Shown here piece by piece: positions 12,399 through 20,766 of a stretch of DNA of 64,000 nucleotides. Both the position numbers and the translations under genes were made by a program. The stretch spans positions 63,028 to 127,027 of the forward strand of contig NZ_KV878783.1 of the NCBI RefSeq assembly GCF_001890765.1, written 5' to 3'. Under the pieces are notes generated by a model. That model made no database searches, was not told where the DNA came from, and saw nothing but the letters and a program-made list of their open reading frames with translations. Position 1 is the stretch's first letter; each line of letters opens with the position of its first letter. The DNA is from Spirulina major PCC 6313 (GTDB lineage: Bacteria; Cyanobacteriota; Cyanobacteriia; Cyanobacteriales; Spirulinaceae).

Positions 12399-15300
12399 TC
12401 AAAACTCCCCCTGCATCGTAAACGCCGCCCAATAATAGGGGGCGCGATAATCGCCCCCACTGAGCCAAAATTCTAACTGGGCTTCCCGCAATGCCGTATG
12501 CGGATCACGTCCGTCTTGCCACATGGCTTGATAATATTTGGTCATTAGATCGGCAGTTCCCACATCGCTCACACTCCACAAACTCACCAAAACCCGCTTC
12601 GCTCCCGCATACATAAACCCGCTGGTCATCCCCACAATTCCTTCCCCCGCCACATCATTCCCCGTCCCCGTTTCACAGGCACTCAAGACCACCAATTCCG
12701 CATTTAATTTCAGGTTATAAATATCCTGTAAATGGAGAGCTGAATTCTCGAAAAATTCACCGTTTTCTTGATAACTGGAGAGGGCTAAATTGGAGAGTCG
12801 CGCATTGTCTTGAATACAGCCGTGGGTGGCGAGATGCAAAATATTATATTGGTTTAAATCAGAGCTGGTGGCGGTGGCGTGGTTGGCATCGAATCCGGTG
12901 GCGAGCAAGGTTTCTCCATTGGGAACTAAGTTAAGAATATTTTTCGCTTCGATCGCGGTATTCTCCAACCGTTGAAACCCTAAACATCCGGCACGGGTGG
13001 CAATTTCGAGGGGAATTAATTCGGATAGGTCTTGATTGCCGAGGTCTTCGGGGTTGACGTTATCGGCGAAGCGATCGTCGTTAGCTTCAAAAACAGGGTC
13101 GGCGATGAGAGCGATCGTTTTGGGGGCGGGGGCGCGATCGGCCCAGGTTTGGCGTTGGATGGCGAGGGTGGTGGCGGAGGGCAGATTGATAATTTCGTGT
13201 TGCGCGATCAGGGGGACGGTGGGCAGGGTGTCGCCAGGAACTTCGGGGGGCGAAACAGGCAAGGGTAGGGCGGCAAAAGGCAGGCGTTGCAGTTTACCGT
13301 TACTGACAATGAGGAGGCGTTTATCGGGGTTTTTTTCGGGAATAGTCCCCAGTAACATTTGACTAAGTGCATCCCCTTGGGATAGGTCAGTAAACGTTGG
13401 ATCACGCAGTTTTTCGAGATACGCATTCACTGCCATCTCAATTGTAATTCTGTCTGGCAATTCCATGATGTGTAAATCTGTCTTACTGACAACAAATAAG
13501 AAACCACGAAATTCACCCACGACATATTCTAATAACAGGGTATTATGATCGAGAATTTGATCTTGAACTTGTTGCAGGGTTAACGGTTCAGGGAATTTTA
13601 GTTGAGCGTAAGCGGGGCTTTGGCTGCGAATTTGGCTCTCGACGGTTTGCAGGTTTTGGAGGGTTTGTTGGATTTTGGCTTTAATGGCATCAATTTCGGC
13701 TTGGCTGGCGCTGCCGCCTTTGGTGAGGGTGATGCGGCGTTGTTCGGTGGCGCTGAGTTGTTGAGTGAGTTGGCGTTCGCGATCGAGGAGTTGGGGATCT
13801 ACGCCAGCACGGATGTCGAGGTTAGCTTCGGCGAGTTGTTCGACGAGAACACGAGCACGGATACCCTCACTCAATTGAAAGGCTTGGGCAGCATAGTTTT
13901 CAGGGCTGTTAGGATTCTGCTGATGCAGTGCCATCAAGATGTCAAGATACAGTAAGTAGTAACCTTGAACGGTGGCAACGTAGGCTTGGCGCAGTTCCCC
14001 TGGTGGGGTTGCAGTGCGGAGTTGTTCAAAGATGTCAAGTGCCGATTGAATGGTACGCCGGGCATCTGTGGGATTTTCCTGTTCGAGGTGAACCCAAGCC
14101 ATGTTACCGAGGGTCTGGCCTTCGCCATCCAGGTCACCAACTTTGCGTTTGAGTAATAAGGCTTGGTCATAATAGGCTAAAGCCTGGTTGTAGTCCTCTA
14201 AATCACTATAACTTCGCGCAATATTATGGAGTGTTGTGGCCCTATCGCGATCATTCCCGATCTCTTGATCAATGGCTAAAACTTGCTGCAAAGACTCTAA
14301 TGCTTGGCGTTTTTGCCCTAACACACTGTAAACAAGCGCCATATTATTGAGTAGGGTTGCTTCCCCGGCGCGATCGTCTACGGCTTGATATAACGGCAAA
14401 GCTTGCTCGTAGTATTCTAAGGCTTTACCCATATCCCAAAGGTCATGATAAACCGTTCCAATGTTATTCAATGTTGTGGCTTCTCCGGCGCGATCGCCCA
14501 CTCTTTGTAAAAGAGGTAAAGCTTGGTTAAAGTAATTCAACGCCCCGCGATATTCCCCCCAGTTACTATAGACAAGACCAATACTATTGAGTGTAATTGC
14601 TTGCTGATTTTGTGCAGTTTGTTGATCTTGATCGGTTGTGTTTTCAGTTAGCTCTTGCCAGAGAGTTAATGATTTTTGATAGGTTTCTAATGCTTCAGCT
14701 CTTAACCCTAAATCAGCATAAACATTTCCTGAATTCAATAACACAGCGGCTTCCCCAAATGTATTATTGACCGCTTGATAGAGAGGAATCGCGGCTTCAA
14801 ACTTTTCTATTGCTGCTCGTAACGAGTCCGCCGTCCCTTCTTGAACCAGCGCATATCCTTCATCAAAAAGCTGATCAGCTTCATCTCCTTCCGCACTTGG
14901 CACTGCAACTTCATTATTCGCCATTGCACCTTGCAAGGTAATCTGATATTCACCAACTTCTCCTGCCTGATAAGAATTCGCCAGTATTGAATACTCTCCA
15001 TCAGCAGGCAAAGTAATCACAAGTCTCGCGTTTTCATTCTCGCCACCGTCATTATTTTGAGCAATATTATTGCTATCGGGATCAAGCAAGATTACTAAAG
15101 CATCAAACTCATCGCTGACTAAATCAATCTTGAGCGTTTCGCCTGCCTGACCCGTAAAAGTATGAACATTGAAATAAGAGCCATCCAAGTCAAAAACCCG
15201 ACTCTCTTCGCTTAGTTGCCCTTCAAAAACTAAAGGTTCCCGTTGTGGCGAGTCTTGCGCCAGGAGCCATTCTTGGGGGAATTCCGGCTCAAGTTCCATA

Positions 15301-15470
15301 CCCTGGCAGGCGGGGACACCTGTGCTACGGGATTCGTTCGCTCCACCCCCCGATTGCCAACATCCAGCCCATTCACCGAGACGCGCTTCCACTGGCGCAA
15401 CTACCTGTCCCTCCCCTGCCCACAAACCCGACAGCAATAGACCCCCCACAACCCCCAAACGCCAAGACAT
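12399..15470 (-). CDS. exported PPC-TPR-CHAT protease-like protein
   Basis: 1023 aa from the ATG at 15470 (a TTG 15 bases upstream is less likely). An N-terminal signal peptide (VVGGLLLSGLWAG) is followed by a PPC (bacterial pre-peptidase C-terminal) domain at about 90-185 with LVITLPADGEYSILANSY. A TPR array (about 200-480) has repeated units such as ATTLNNIGTVYHDLWDMGKA. A helical linker leads to a C-terminal CHAT domain (about 730-1023) with catalytic histidine in HLATHG and cysteine in SACETGTG. CHAT is a caspase-like peptidase fold. In other systems TPR-CHAT proteins are activated by partner binding to the TPRs. Its neighbour is a metacaspase. No natural substrate can be named. Confidence 0.93.
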   Translation of the reverse strand: MSWRLGVVGGLLLSGLWAGEGQVVAPVEARLGEWAGCWQSGGGANESRSTGVPACQGMELEPEFPQEWLLAQDSPQREPLVFEGQLSEESRVFDLDGSYFNVHTFTGQAGETLKIDLVSDEFDALVILLDPDSNNIAQNNDGGENENARLVITLPADGEYSILANSYQAGEVGEYQITLQGAMANNEVAVPSAEGDEADQLFDEGYALVQEGTADSLRAAIEKFEAAIPLYQAVNNTFGEAAVLLNSGNVYADLGLRAEALETYQKSLTLWQELTENTTDQDQQTAQNQQAITLNSIGLVYSNWGEYRGALNYFNQALPLLQRVGDRAGEATTLNNIGTVYHDLWDMGKALEYYEQALPLYQAVDDRAGEATLLNNMALVYSVLGQKRQALESLQQVLAIDQEIGNDRDRATTLHNIARSYSDLEDYNQALAYYDQALLLKRKVGDLDGEGQTLGNMAWVHLEQENPTDARRTIQSALDIFEQLRTATPPGELRQAYVATVQGYYLLYLDILMALHQQNPNSPENYAAQAFQLSEGIRARVLVEQLAEANLDIRAGVDPQLLDRERQLTQQLSATEQRRITLTKGGSASQAEIDAIKAKIQQTLQNLQTVESQIRSQSPAYAQLKFPEPLTLQQVQDQILDHNTLLLEYVVGEFRGFLFVVSKTDLHIMELPDRITIEMAVNAYLEKLRDPTFTDLSQGDALSQMLLGTIPEKNPDKRLLIVSNGKLQRLPFAALPLPVSPPEVPGDTLPTVPLIAQHEIINLPSATTLAIQRQTWADRAPAPKTIALIADPVFEANDDRFADNVNPEDLGNQDLSELIPLEIATRAGCLGFQRLENTAIEAKNILNLVPNGETLLATGFDANHATATSSDLNQYNILHLATHGCIQDNARLSNLALSSYQENGEFFENSALHLQDIYNLKLNAELVVLSACETGTGNDVAGEGIVGMTSGFMYAGAKRVLVSLWSVSDVGTADLMTKYYQAMWQDGRDPHTALREAQLEFWLSGGDYRAPYYWAAFTMQGEF

Positions 15471-15599
15471 CACGACCCACCCCAACCCCTACAAAACAAT
15501 GGGCACAGTCTAACCTGAGTCATCCACAACCAACCACCCCGTTTCATAAAGTGCAACCTCGCCCACCGCTACACTAGAAAGAGACCTCTGCCCCTAGCC

Positions 15600-15827
15600 A
15601 TGACACCTCGAACTCAAATTTTGCAAGAACTCGATAACCTACCTGATGACCTTCAGCAGCAGGTATTGCAATTCATTCAAGCTCTGCGCCAACAGCAAGT
15701 AAATTCCCCGCAGACAGGCAACGCCTGGGATACCCTCGCTACACTCACCGGGACAATCGAAGCCCCCAGCGATTGGTCAATCCAGCATGACCACTACCTC
15801 TACGACACCCCGAAACAAGCCCAATGA
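15600..15827 (+). CDS. antitoxin of a VapBC-like pair (DUF2281-like)
   Basis: 75 aa. The N-terminal helical part (ILQELDNLPDDLQQQVLQFI) and the C-terminal toxin-wrapping tail ending DHYLYDTPKQAQ match the DUF2281-type antitoxins common in cyanobacteria. Its stop overlaps the start of the PIN gene by 4 bp (ATGA), the usual coupling in toxin-antitoxin operons. It should neutralise the PIN nuclease and probably repress its own promoter; no operator palindrome was identified. Confidence 0.85.
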   Translation: MTPRTQILQELDNLPDDLQQQVLQFIQALRQQQVNSPQTGNAWDTLATLTGTIEAPSDWSIQHDHYLYDTPKQAQ

Positions 15828-16240
15828 GTCGAGAGCGTCTCTTTTTAGATACCGCCTTCATTCAAGCCTTGCTCAATGCTCGCGACGATGCCCACCCCCA
15901 AGCAAAACAACTCTTTCCAAGGGTTCGTAATGCCGCTGAAGTTTGGCTCACTGAAGCCATTTTGGTTGAAGTGGGTAATGCGTTGAGTCGTTTCAACCGT
16001 TTTGGGGCAGTGCAATTTATTGAGCAGTGCTACCACACCCCGAATATCAGCGTTGTGACCGTTGACGCAGAACTTTTGAGGGCAGCATTGCAGCTTTACC
16101 AATCCCGTCCGGATAAAACTTGGGGACTGACCGATTGCATCTCGTTTGTTGCCATGGAACGAGAAGGATTGAGTCTAGCCCTAACAACAGATCAACACTT
16201 TGTCCAGGCAGGTTTCCGCGCCTTGATGCAGTCTGCATGA
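15824..16240 (+). CDS. PIN-domain ribonuclease toxin (VapC-like)
   Basis: 138 aa, the usual size for a PIN toxin. Acidic active-site residues are visible: Asp in FLDTAFI (residue 9), Glu in TEAILVEVGNAL, Asp in GLTDCISF and Asp in LTTDQHF. It would be a Mg-dependent endoribonuclease, held inactive by the product of the overlapping upstream gene. It lies at the left edge of the accessory pocket 15.6-19.2 kb. The catalytic set is complete, so it is probably active. Confidence 0.88.
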   Translation: MSRERLFLDTAFIQALLNARDDAHPQAKQLFPRVRNAAEVWLTEAILVEVGNALSRFNRFGAVQFIEQCYHTPNISVVTVDAELLRAALQLYQSRPDKTWGLTDCISFVAMEREGLSLALTTDQHFVQAGFRALMQSA

Positions 16241-16308
16241 GTTCTACTCTCGAACCTGGGGCGATAAACCTGCTAAAGCCTTCCGAAACTTGGCAGTGGT
16301 GTGAGCAT

Positions 16309-16527
16309 TCACAACGCTTCCGGGTCTAGAACCTGCGTCTGGCCTGCGCGATATTCTGCCATTGCCTCAGCCGCCAACGCCGCCAACCCATCTTGAGACC
16401 GAGCAAACGCCTGATCCCACAGCGTCTCCGCCGCAATTTCGTCCAAAATCAACGCCGCGATCATGTCTTGTTGCTCATCTGACAACGCTTTGATTTGATT
16501 CCAAGCCGTCTCCAATAATTGAGTCAT
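16309..16527 (-). CDS. small antitoxin-like protein without partner
   Basis: 72 aa, wholly helical and acidic. It begins MTQLLETAWNQIKALSDEQQ and continues DMIAALILDEIAAETLWDQAF. Proteins of this style are usually annotated as antitoxins or toxin-associated small helical proteins in cyanobacteria. No toxin gene follows: the downstream DNA is occupied by the convergent PIN toxin gene. Inference: an orphan or solitary antitoxin left from a lost pair. Confidence 0.6.
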   Translation of the reverse strand: MTQLLETAWNQIKALSDEQQDMIAALILDEIAAETLWDQAFARSQDGLAALAAEAMAEYRAGQTQVLDPEAL

Positions 16528-16668
16528 GGACTAAATCTCCCAGCAGCCGTCAAAGTCTAACCTGATTGTAGTCTTTGCCATCCCTTACCCCCCCACCAAC
16601 CACCTCGTTTCACAAACTGCAACCCATTACTCTATGGTTGGTCTTGCTCCTCTACATCTGGGCTATCC

Positions 16669-17065
16669 TCAAGCTCCAACTCCTATAGGGTGACCCCTGC
16701 GATTTTTAAAGATGGGCGCGATCGATATTCCCCAACCCTGCAAAAGCGGTACGATTTTGCGCAATAAGCGAAACCGTTCTATTATCCGACCCTCTTGACG
16801 ACCCTCCTGACGACCTTGCTCAAGAGCACATTCCTCAACTTCCTGCACGATCGCTTGATAAAACGTGGACTCCTGCATCGCTCGGCTCCTCATAACCTGT
16901 TGAATCACATCTGCTTCTAAATTTTAGACCGGCAAAGACTGCCGTTGCCGCCTCTAAATTTCCCTGCATTTGGGCATCAGTCGCGATTGACACGATCCGA
17001 TGCTTAATCTGCTAGAGCAAGCCCACCGCATCCGGCTGTGCTGCCTGGGACAAAATGGCAACCCA
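16669..17065 (-). pseudogene. Rpn/PD-(D/E)XK transposase-like nuclease, C-terminal relic
   Basis: Three pieces of one protein can be read in two frames. VAILSQAAQPDAVGLL ends at an in-frame TAG (17012-17014), followed by QIKHRIVSIATDAQM to VFAGLKF. After a frameshift near 16920 it continues VIQQVMRSRAMQESTFYQAI and a Glu/Arg/Gly-rich tail (EQGRQEGRQEGR). This order matches the C-terminal half of Rpn-type (formerly transposase_31/DUF4351-like) recombination-promoting nucleases. The nuclease domain is missing upstream, where xisI now lies. A decayed mobile-gene remnant. Confidence 0.7.
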
Positions 17066-17077
17066 ACCACCGAACCA

Positions 17078-17413
17078 CTACGCCACCCCATAATCCGTAA
17101 ACTGGCGTTTATAGGGAGGATGCAACCCCAACACAATATCCTCCCGTAATACACCCAACTGAATAAGATCCACCGCCGGGTCAATATCAGTCATATTTTC
17201 TTGCAGCCAAATTTTGCCTTGCTTAATATCAAAGTGCATCATGGGATGATAAATTCGCTGAGAACCATCCCAACCCACATCCAACCAAAGATAATGATCG
17301 CGCACGTCATCGAGTAACAATTGTGTTTCAAATTGCTCATTTTCCTGTTTGTCTTCAGTATATTGAGCCAATACAGTCTTAATGCTTTGACGATAATGAA
17401 CTAGCTTATCCAT
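17078..17413 (-). CDS. xisI: XisI-like protein (fdxN element excision controlling factor family)
   Basis: 111 aa with the typical family features: start MDKLVHYRQSIKTVLAQYTE, central YLWLDVGWDGSQRIYHPMMH and end LHPPYKRQFTDYGVA. In Anabaena, XisH and XisI control the excisase XisF at the fdxN element, but most cyanobacteria carry unlinked copies of unknown role. It overlaps the 3' end of xisH by 13 bp and is translated with it. No fdxN gene or serine recombinase is nearby, so excision control here is doubtful. Confidence 0.93.
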   Translation of the reverse strand: MDKLVHYRQSIKTVLAQYTEDKQENEQFETQLLLDDVRDHYLWLDVGWDGSQRIYHPMMHFDIKQGKIWLQENMTDIDPAVDLIQLGVLREDIVLGLHPPYKRQFTDYGVA

Positions 17414-17814
17414 TTAACTAGGCCTCCTACATTTGAATCATAAACAATTAGTTTTAACTGATATTCTTGGATTGCCAAGTTTGCGAAAGAAGTCTGAAAG
17501 AAGCGCTGGTAAGTCTCTAACGGAATGGCTAAATACAGTATTCGCTGTGGGTCAACTTCTTGAAGGACAAGACGATAACTTAAAAATTGCCCCAATGCCC
17601 CATAAAAATCAGTCACGACCGACGGATTAACAAAACTCTTAATTTCTACAGCAATTTGCTCATGCCCACGCTCCGCTGCAAGAATGCGTTCTGCGGCTAA
17701 GTCGATCTCAAACTTAACCCGCTCCCACTTGAGTCGGTACGGATCAGCCGTAATCGTCCAGCCCTCTTGTTCTAGTGCGCTCTTGACTAGATCGTGAAAA
17801 ATATCCCTAGCCAT
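17401..17814 (-). CDS. xisH: XisH-like endonuclease-fold protein
   Basis: 137 aa from the ATG at 17814 (a TTG two codons upstream is possible). It begins MARDIFHDLVKSALEQEGW. The stretch KFEIDLAAE followed by IAVEIKSF forms the D...E-x-K arrangement of a PD-(D/E)XK nuclease fold, which XisH proteins share. It is the first gene of the xisHI pair. Family knowledge: needed with XisI for fdxN element excision in heterocysts; elsewhere the biochemical activity is not established. It lies between an Rpn relic and a tnpB relic, which supports a mobile, host-variable pocket. Confidence 0.93.
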   Translation of the reverse strand: MARDIFHDLVKSALEQEGWTITADPYRLKWERVKFEIDLAAERILAAERGHEQIAVEIKSFVNPSVVTDFYGALGQFLSYRLVLQEVDPQRILYLAIPLETYQRFFQTSFANLAIQEYQLKLIVYDSNVGGLVKWIS

Positions 17815-17957
17815 CGCCAAAATTCATGACATTGCTTCCATTTTGTCACGTCTCCTTCAGACGGGGTGGGTTGCTGTTGGGTTTCGCACGGTTATTTGCT
17901 GCCTGAGCCGTGCCCATCGCACCAAACACGAAATCAACTCACGACAATTGACTTACT

Positions 17958-17978
17958 CCCCCGTTTAGAAAACGGGGG
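17958..17978. repeat. 3' terminal hairpin of the tnpB element
   Basis: CCCCCGTTT-aga-AAACGGGGG, a perfect 9-bp stem immediately 3' of the tnpB stop codon. In TnpB systems the omega RNA overlaps this region, so the hairpin may belong to the former guide RNA scaffold. Confidence 0.7.
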
Positions 17979-17987
17979 ATTCTGGGA

Positions 17988-19114
17988 TCAAACAGCAATA
18001 GCAGGCAACGCCTGTCTGACATCACCTAACCCAATGGCTGAAGCCCCAGCCACTTTAATATTCATCGCCGCATTCTCATCCCGGTCATTCTCTGCCGAGC
18101 AACTGGGACACCGCCAATGGCGAGTCTCTAAATCCAGATGCTCCAAAATATGACCACAACTTGAACAGGTCTTGCTCGAAGGGAACCAGCGGTCAACATA
18201 GACCACCCGCTTCCCCTTCTTCGTCGCCACCCACTCCAGGATTTGCAGAAACTCCCCGAAACGCCAAAATCACTCACCTTTACCCCCCAGAGCCGCTGCA
18301 TCGCCTTGAGGTTCAAGGTTTCAAAACACAGCCCATCAAACTGATTCGTCAGTTGATGGGCTAACTTCCAAAACCAGTCCCGCCGTCGATGGGCAATATC
18401 TTCATGCTTGCGGGATAAGTTTAATCGGGCACGTTCCCGATGGGCTGAACCCTTTTGCTTACGGGACAACTCTCGACTTGCTTTGCGAACCGAGTTAAGT
18501 GACTGCTTGAAGAACAAGGGTGCATCAATATTGAACCCCTCCGAACAGGTCAGAAACGTCTTGAGTCCAAAATCAAAACCAGCAATGTTACCTGTCTCGG
18601 TTTTGACTTCAGGCTCTGATGGCGTATCGACAGTGACAATCATGAACAGTTCTCCCAAGGGAGTTCGTTTAATCGTCACGGTCTTGACCTTGCCCTCAAT
18701 GGGGCGAGAGTGCCAATATTGATAGACTTTGTTCCCAATCCTGACCCGGTTGCCACCGAGGAATTTGTACCCAGCTTGCTTGAGGGTGAAGGATTTGTAC
18801 TTTCGGGTCTTCTTAAAGTTTGGCAGGCGAACGCCTTTTTTGTTGTGCTTGAAGAAGAGTTGATAGGCTTTCTCAATCCGTTGGCAGATATCCTGTACGG
18901 CTTGAGAACCCACCTGCAACCACCAGGGGTTCCGTTTCCGAAGCTTGGCGATGTGTTTTTGCAGTCGGGCGCAGTTCAAGTGCTTGCCCCACATTCGGTA
19001 GTACCGTTTGTGGAGGGCAACACAATGGTTGTAGATACGCCCTGCGGCATTGATTGTCCGCTTGAGGTATCTATTCCGCTTATGCTGGTAGAGCTTGAAC
19101 TTGAGCGTTTTCAT
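17988..19114 (-). pseudogene. tnpB: RNA-guided endonuclease TnpB, frameshifted
   Basis: The N-terminal frame starts at 19114 (MKTLKFKLYQHKRNRYLKRT) and contains RuvC-I Asp in GFDFGLKTF and RuvC-II Glu in LCFETLNLK. After SDFG (about 18258-18277) the frame is lost. The correct continuation, GEFLQILEWVATKKGK, resumes in another frame and includes the zinc ribbon (CSSCGH...CPSC) and RuvC-III Asp in NDRDENAAMN, ending at 17988. All catalytic residues survive, so only the small indels inactivate it. Family function: a transposon-encoded, omega-RNA-guided DNA nuclease that favours element retention. Confidence 0.88.
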
Positions 19115-19161
19115 GGTTGCTATGATACCTCGGTATCACGGCTGAATAAATTCAGCCCTTC

Positions 19162-19198
19162 GCTTATATCCCCCGTTTGGAAAACGGGGGATATAAGC
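19162..19198. repeat. 5' hairpin of the tnpB element, 17-bp perfect stem
   Basis: GCTTATATCCCCCGTTT-gga-AAACGGGGGATATAAGC. It lies 47 bp upstream of the tnpB start and only 77 bp upstream of the efflux adaptor start codon, so it may also affect transcription into the efflux operon. Confidence 0.75.
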
Positions 19199-19275
19199 TT
19201 TACATTCGTAACAGGAACCCTAGACGAATCCGGTGCGATCGCCTATCCTGCGAGCAGTTCTTGATCCCTAAGCCC

Positions 19276-20766
19276 ATGACGCAGACGGCACAAAAACGCT
19301 ATCAAACGGGCATCCGTTGGATCATCGGGTCGGGTGCGATCGCCCTGCTGAGTGTGGGCGGAGTGGCCTGGTGGCTTTGGCGGCCCACCGCCTCCACGGT
19401 AGAGGTGGAAGTGATCACCGTGGAGCGGGGGGATGTGCTCAAAACCGTGACAGCGGGCGGTTTGGTGAAGGTGGGGAATCAACAAACCCTCAACGCCCCG
19501 ACGACGGCGAATAATACTGCGATCGTTGAGCGAATCGAGGTGACCATTAACAGCCCGATTCAAAATAACCAAATCTTGATGCGGTTACGGAATCCCGACG
19601 GCTTGGCTCAACTCGAACAAAAACGCCTCGAAATTACCCAAAAACGTTCAGAGGTCGCCACCCAACAGCGCGAGGTGCAACAGGCAGAGGTCAACCTCCT
19701 CAAAGCCCAACGTACCCAACGCAGTCAGGCCGATAATCGTACCGCACTGCAACAGGCTGAACTTGCCCTCTCCCGTGCCCAAGAAGACTTACGCAGCCTT
19801 GAACAGGATATCCCCGACCGAGAAGAGAAGGTACGCACCACAGCGGATCTCGTCGAACAGGGGTATCTGGCAGCGGAGGAATTACAGCAAGTGCAGCAAG
19901 AGTTACGCAATGCTCAAGCTCGCCTCGCCAATCAACGGCGGACGGTGGAAGAGGCTCGCTTAACGGTGACGAATTTGCAACTGGAGCGATCGCAAACCCT
20001 CAACGATCAACAGGATACGATTCAAAGCCAACAGATCGCCCTGGCCAACAGCCGCCAAGCGGTGGAGGTGAGTCTGCAAGCCTTGGCTGTGGCACAACTC
20101 AATCTCCAACGGGATGAAGAAAGCTTCGCCAACAGTAGCCTGATTCGGGCGACGACAGACGGGCGTGTTTTGGCGATTCATGCTCAAACGGGGGATGTGT
20201 TGCAGGCGGGCGATCGCCTCCTCACCATTGGCGACCCCCGCCGCGAAGAAGTGGAAGTTCAACTCACCACCCTCCAAGTCCCCCTGATCGCCATCGCCCA
20301 ACCTGCTACTGTGGAAGCGATCGGAACCGTGTCCGGCACATTTCCGGCGCGGGTGGAACGGGTGGACAGAGTGGCGATCGCATCGAGCGAAAGTAGTTCC
20401 TTTGGGGGTGGGGATGATCCCGGTCGGGTGGCGGCGGTGATTATCCTCGAACGGCCGAGCGGCACATTAATTCCCGGCAGTCAAGTCAGCGTCACCATTG
20501 AAGTGGAAGCCGAGCGGAATGTGGTTGCTGTGCCGTCGCTGGTGGTGCAAGAGGAGGGGGATTCTGCCTATGTATGGATCATGAGTGAAGCCGGGACTGC
20601 GGAAAAACAACCGATTGAAATTGGACTCCAGGGGGACGAACGCACCGCCATTCTCGATGGCTTAGAGGCGGGCGATCGCATCATTTCCCCCTCCCCTGAC
20701 CAATCCCTCACCGAGGGCAGCCCCGTGAAATCCAGAGACACCCCCCCACCGGAGGAGGCCCCATGA
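19276..20766 (+). CDS. HlyD/MacA-type periplasmic adaptor of an efflux system
   Basis: 496 aa from the ATG at 19276 (MTQTAQKRYQTGIRW); the longer frame upstream runs into IS-end sequence. One N-terminal membrane segment (IGSGAIALLSVGGVAWWLW, about 13-32). It then has split lipoyl-like half-motifs, a long coiled-coil hairpin (about 115-270, rich in Gln/Glu/Arg), and a beta-barrel and membrane-proximal region (TTDGRVLAIHAQTGDVLQAG). It links inner-membrane permease and TolC across the periplasm. First gene of a four-gene operon; its stop overlaps the next start (ATGA). Confidence 0.92.
   Translation: MTQTAQKRYQTGIRWIIGSGAIALLSVGGVAWWLWRPTASTVEVEVITVERGDVLKTVTAGGLVKVGNQQTLNAPTTANNTAIVERIEVTINSPIQNNQILMRLRNPDGLAQLEQKRLEITQKRSEVATQQREVQQAEVNLLKAQRTQRSQADNRTALQQAELALSRAQEDLRSLEQDIPDREEKVRTTADLVEQGYLAAEELQQVQQELRNAQARLANQRRTVEEARLTVTNLQLERSQTLNDQQDTIQSQQIALANSRQAVEVSLQALAVAQLNLQRDEESFANSSLIRATTDGRVLAIHAQTGDVLQAGDRLLTIGDPRREEVEVQLTTLQVPLIAIAQPATVEAIGTVSGTFPARVERVDRVAIASSESSSFGGGDDPGRVAAVIILERPSGTLIPGSQVSVTIEVEAERNVVAVPSLVVQEEGDSAYVWIMSEAGTAEKQPIEIGLQGDERTAILDGLEAGDRIISPSPDQSLTEGSPVKSRDTPPPEEAP

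Larger units (their letters stand above)
17958..19198 (-). mobile_element. IS200/IS605-superfamily, tnpB-only element (IS1341 type), degenerate
   Basis: One tnpB gene (frameshifted), no tnpA. Both sides carry related hairpins with the same core, CCCCCGTTT-n3-AAACGGGGG: 9-bp arms at 17958-17978 (3' side) and 17-bp perfect arms at 19162-19198 (5' side). A further small hairpin (GGCTGAAT-aa-ATTCAGCC) lies between the 5' hairpin and the start codon. The segment contains no GCGATCGC sites. True ends are not defined; the limits given are the hairpins. Confidence 0.75.

Noticed and set aside
14000-15000. Possible CRISPR or repeat array in the CHAT gene region
   Set aside because: The periodicity comes from TPR-coding repeats, which diverge at DNA level and are not spaced by unique spacers. 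No CRISPR array was found in the window.
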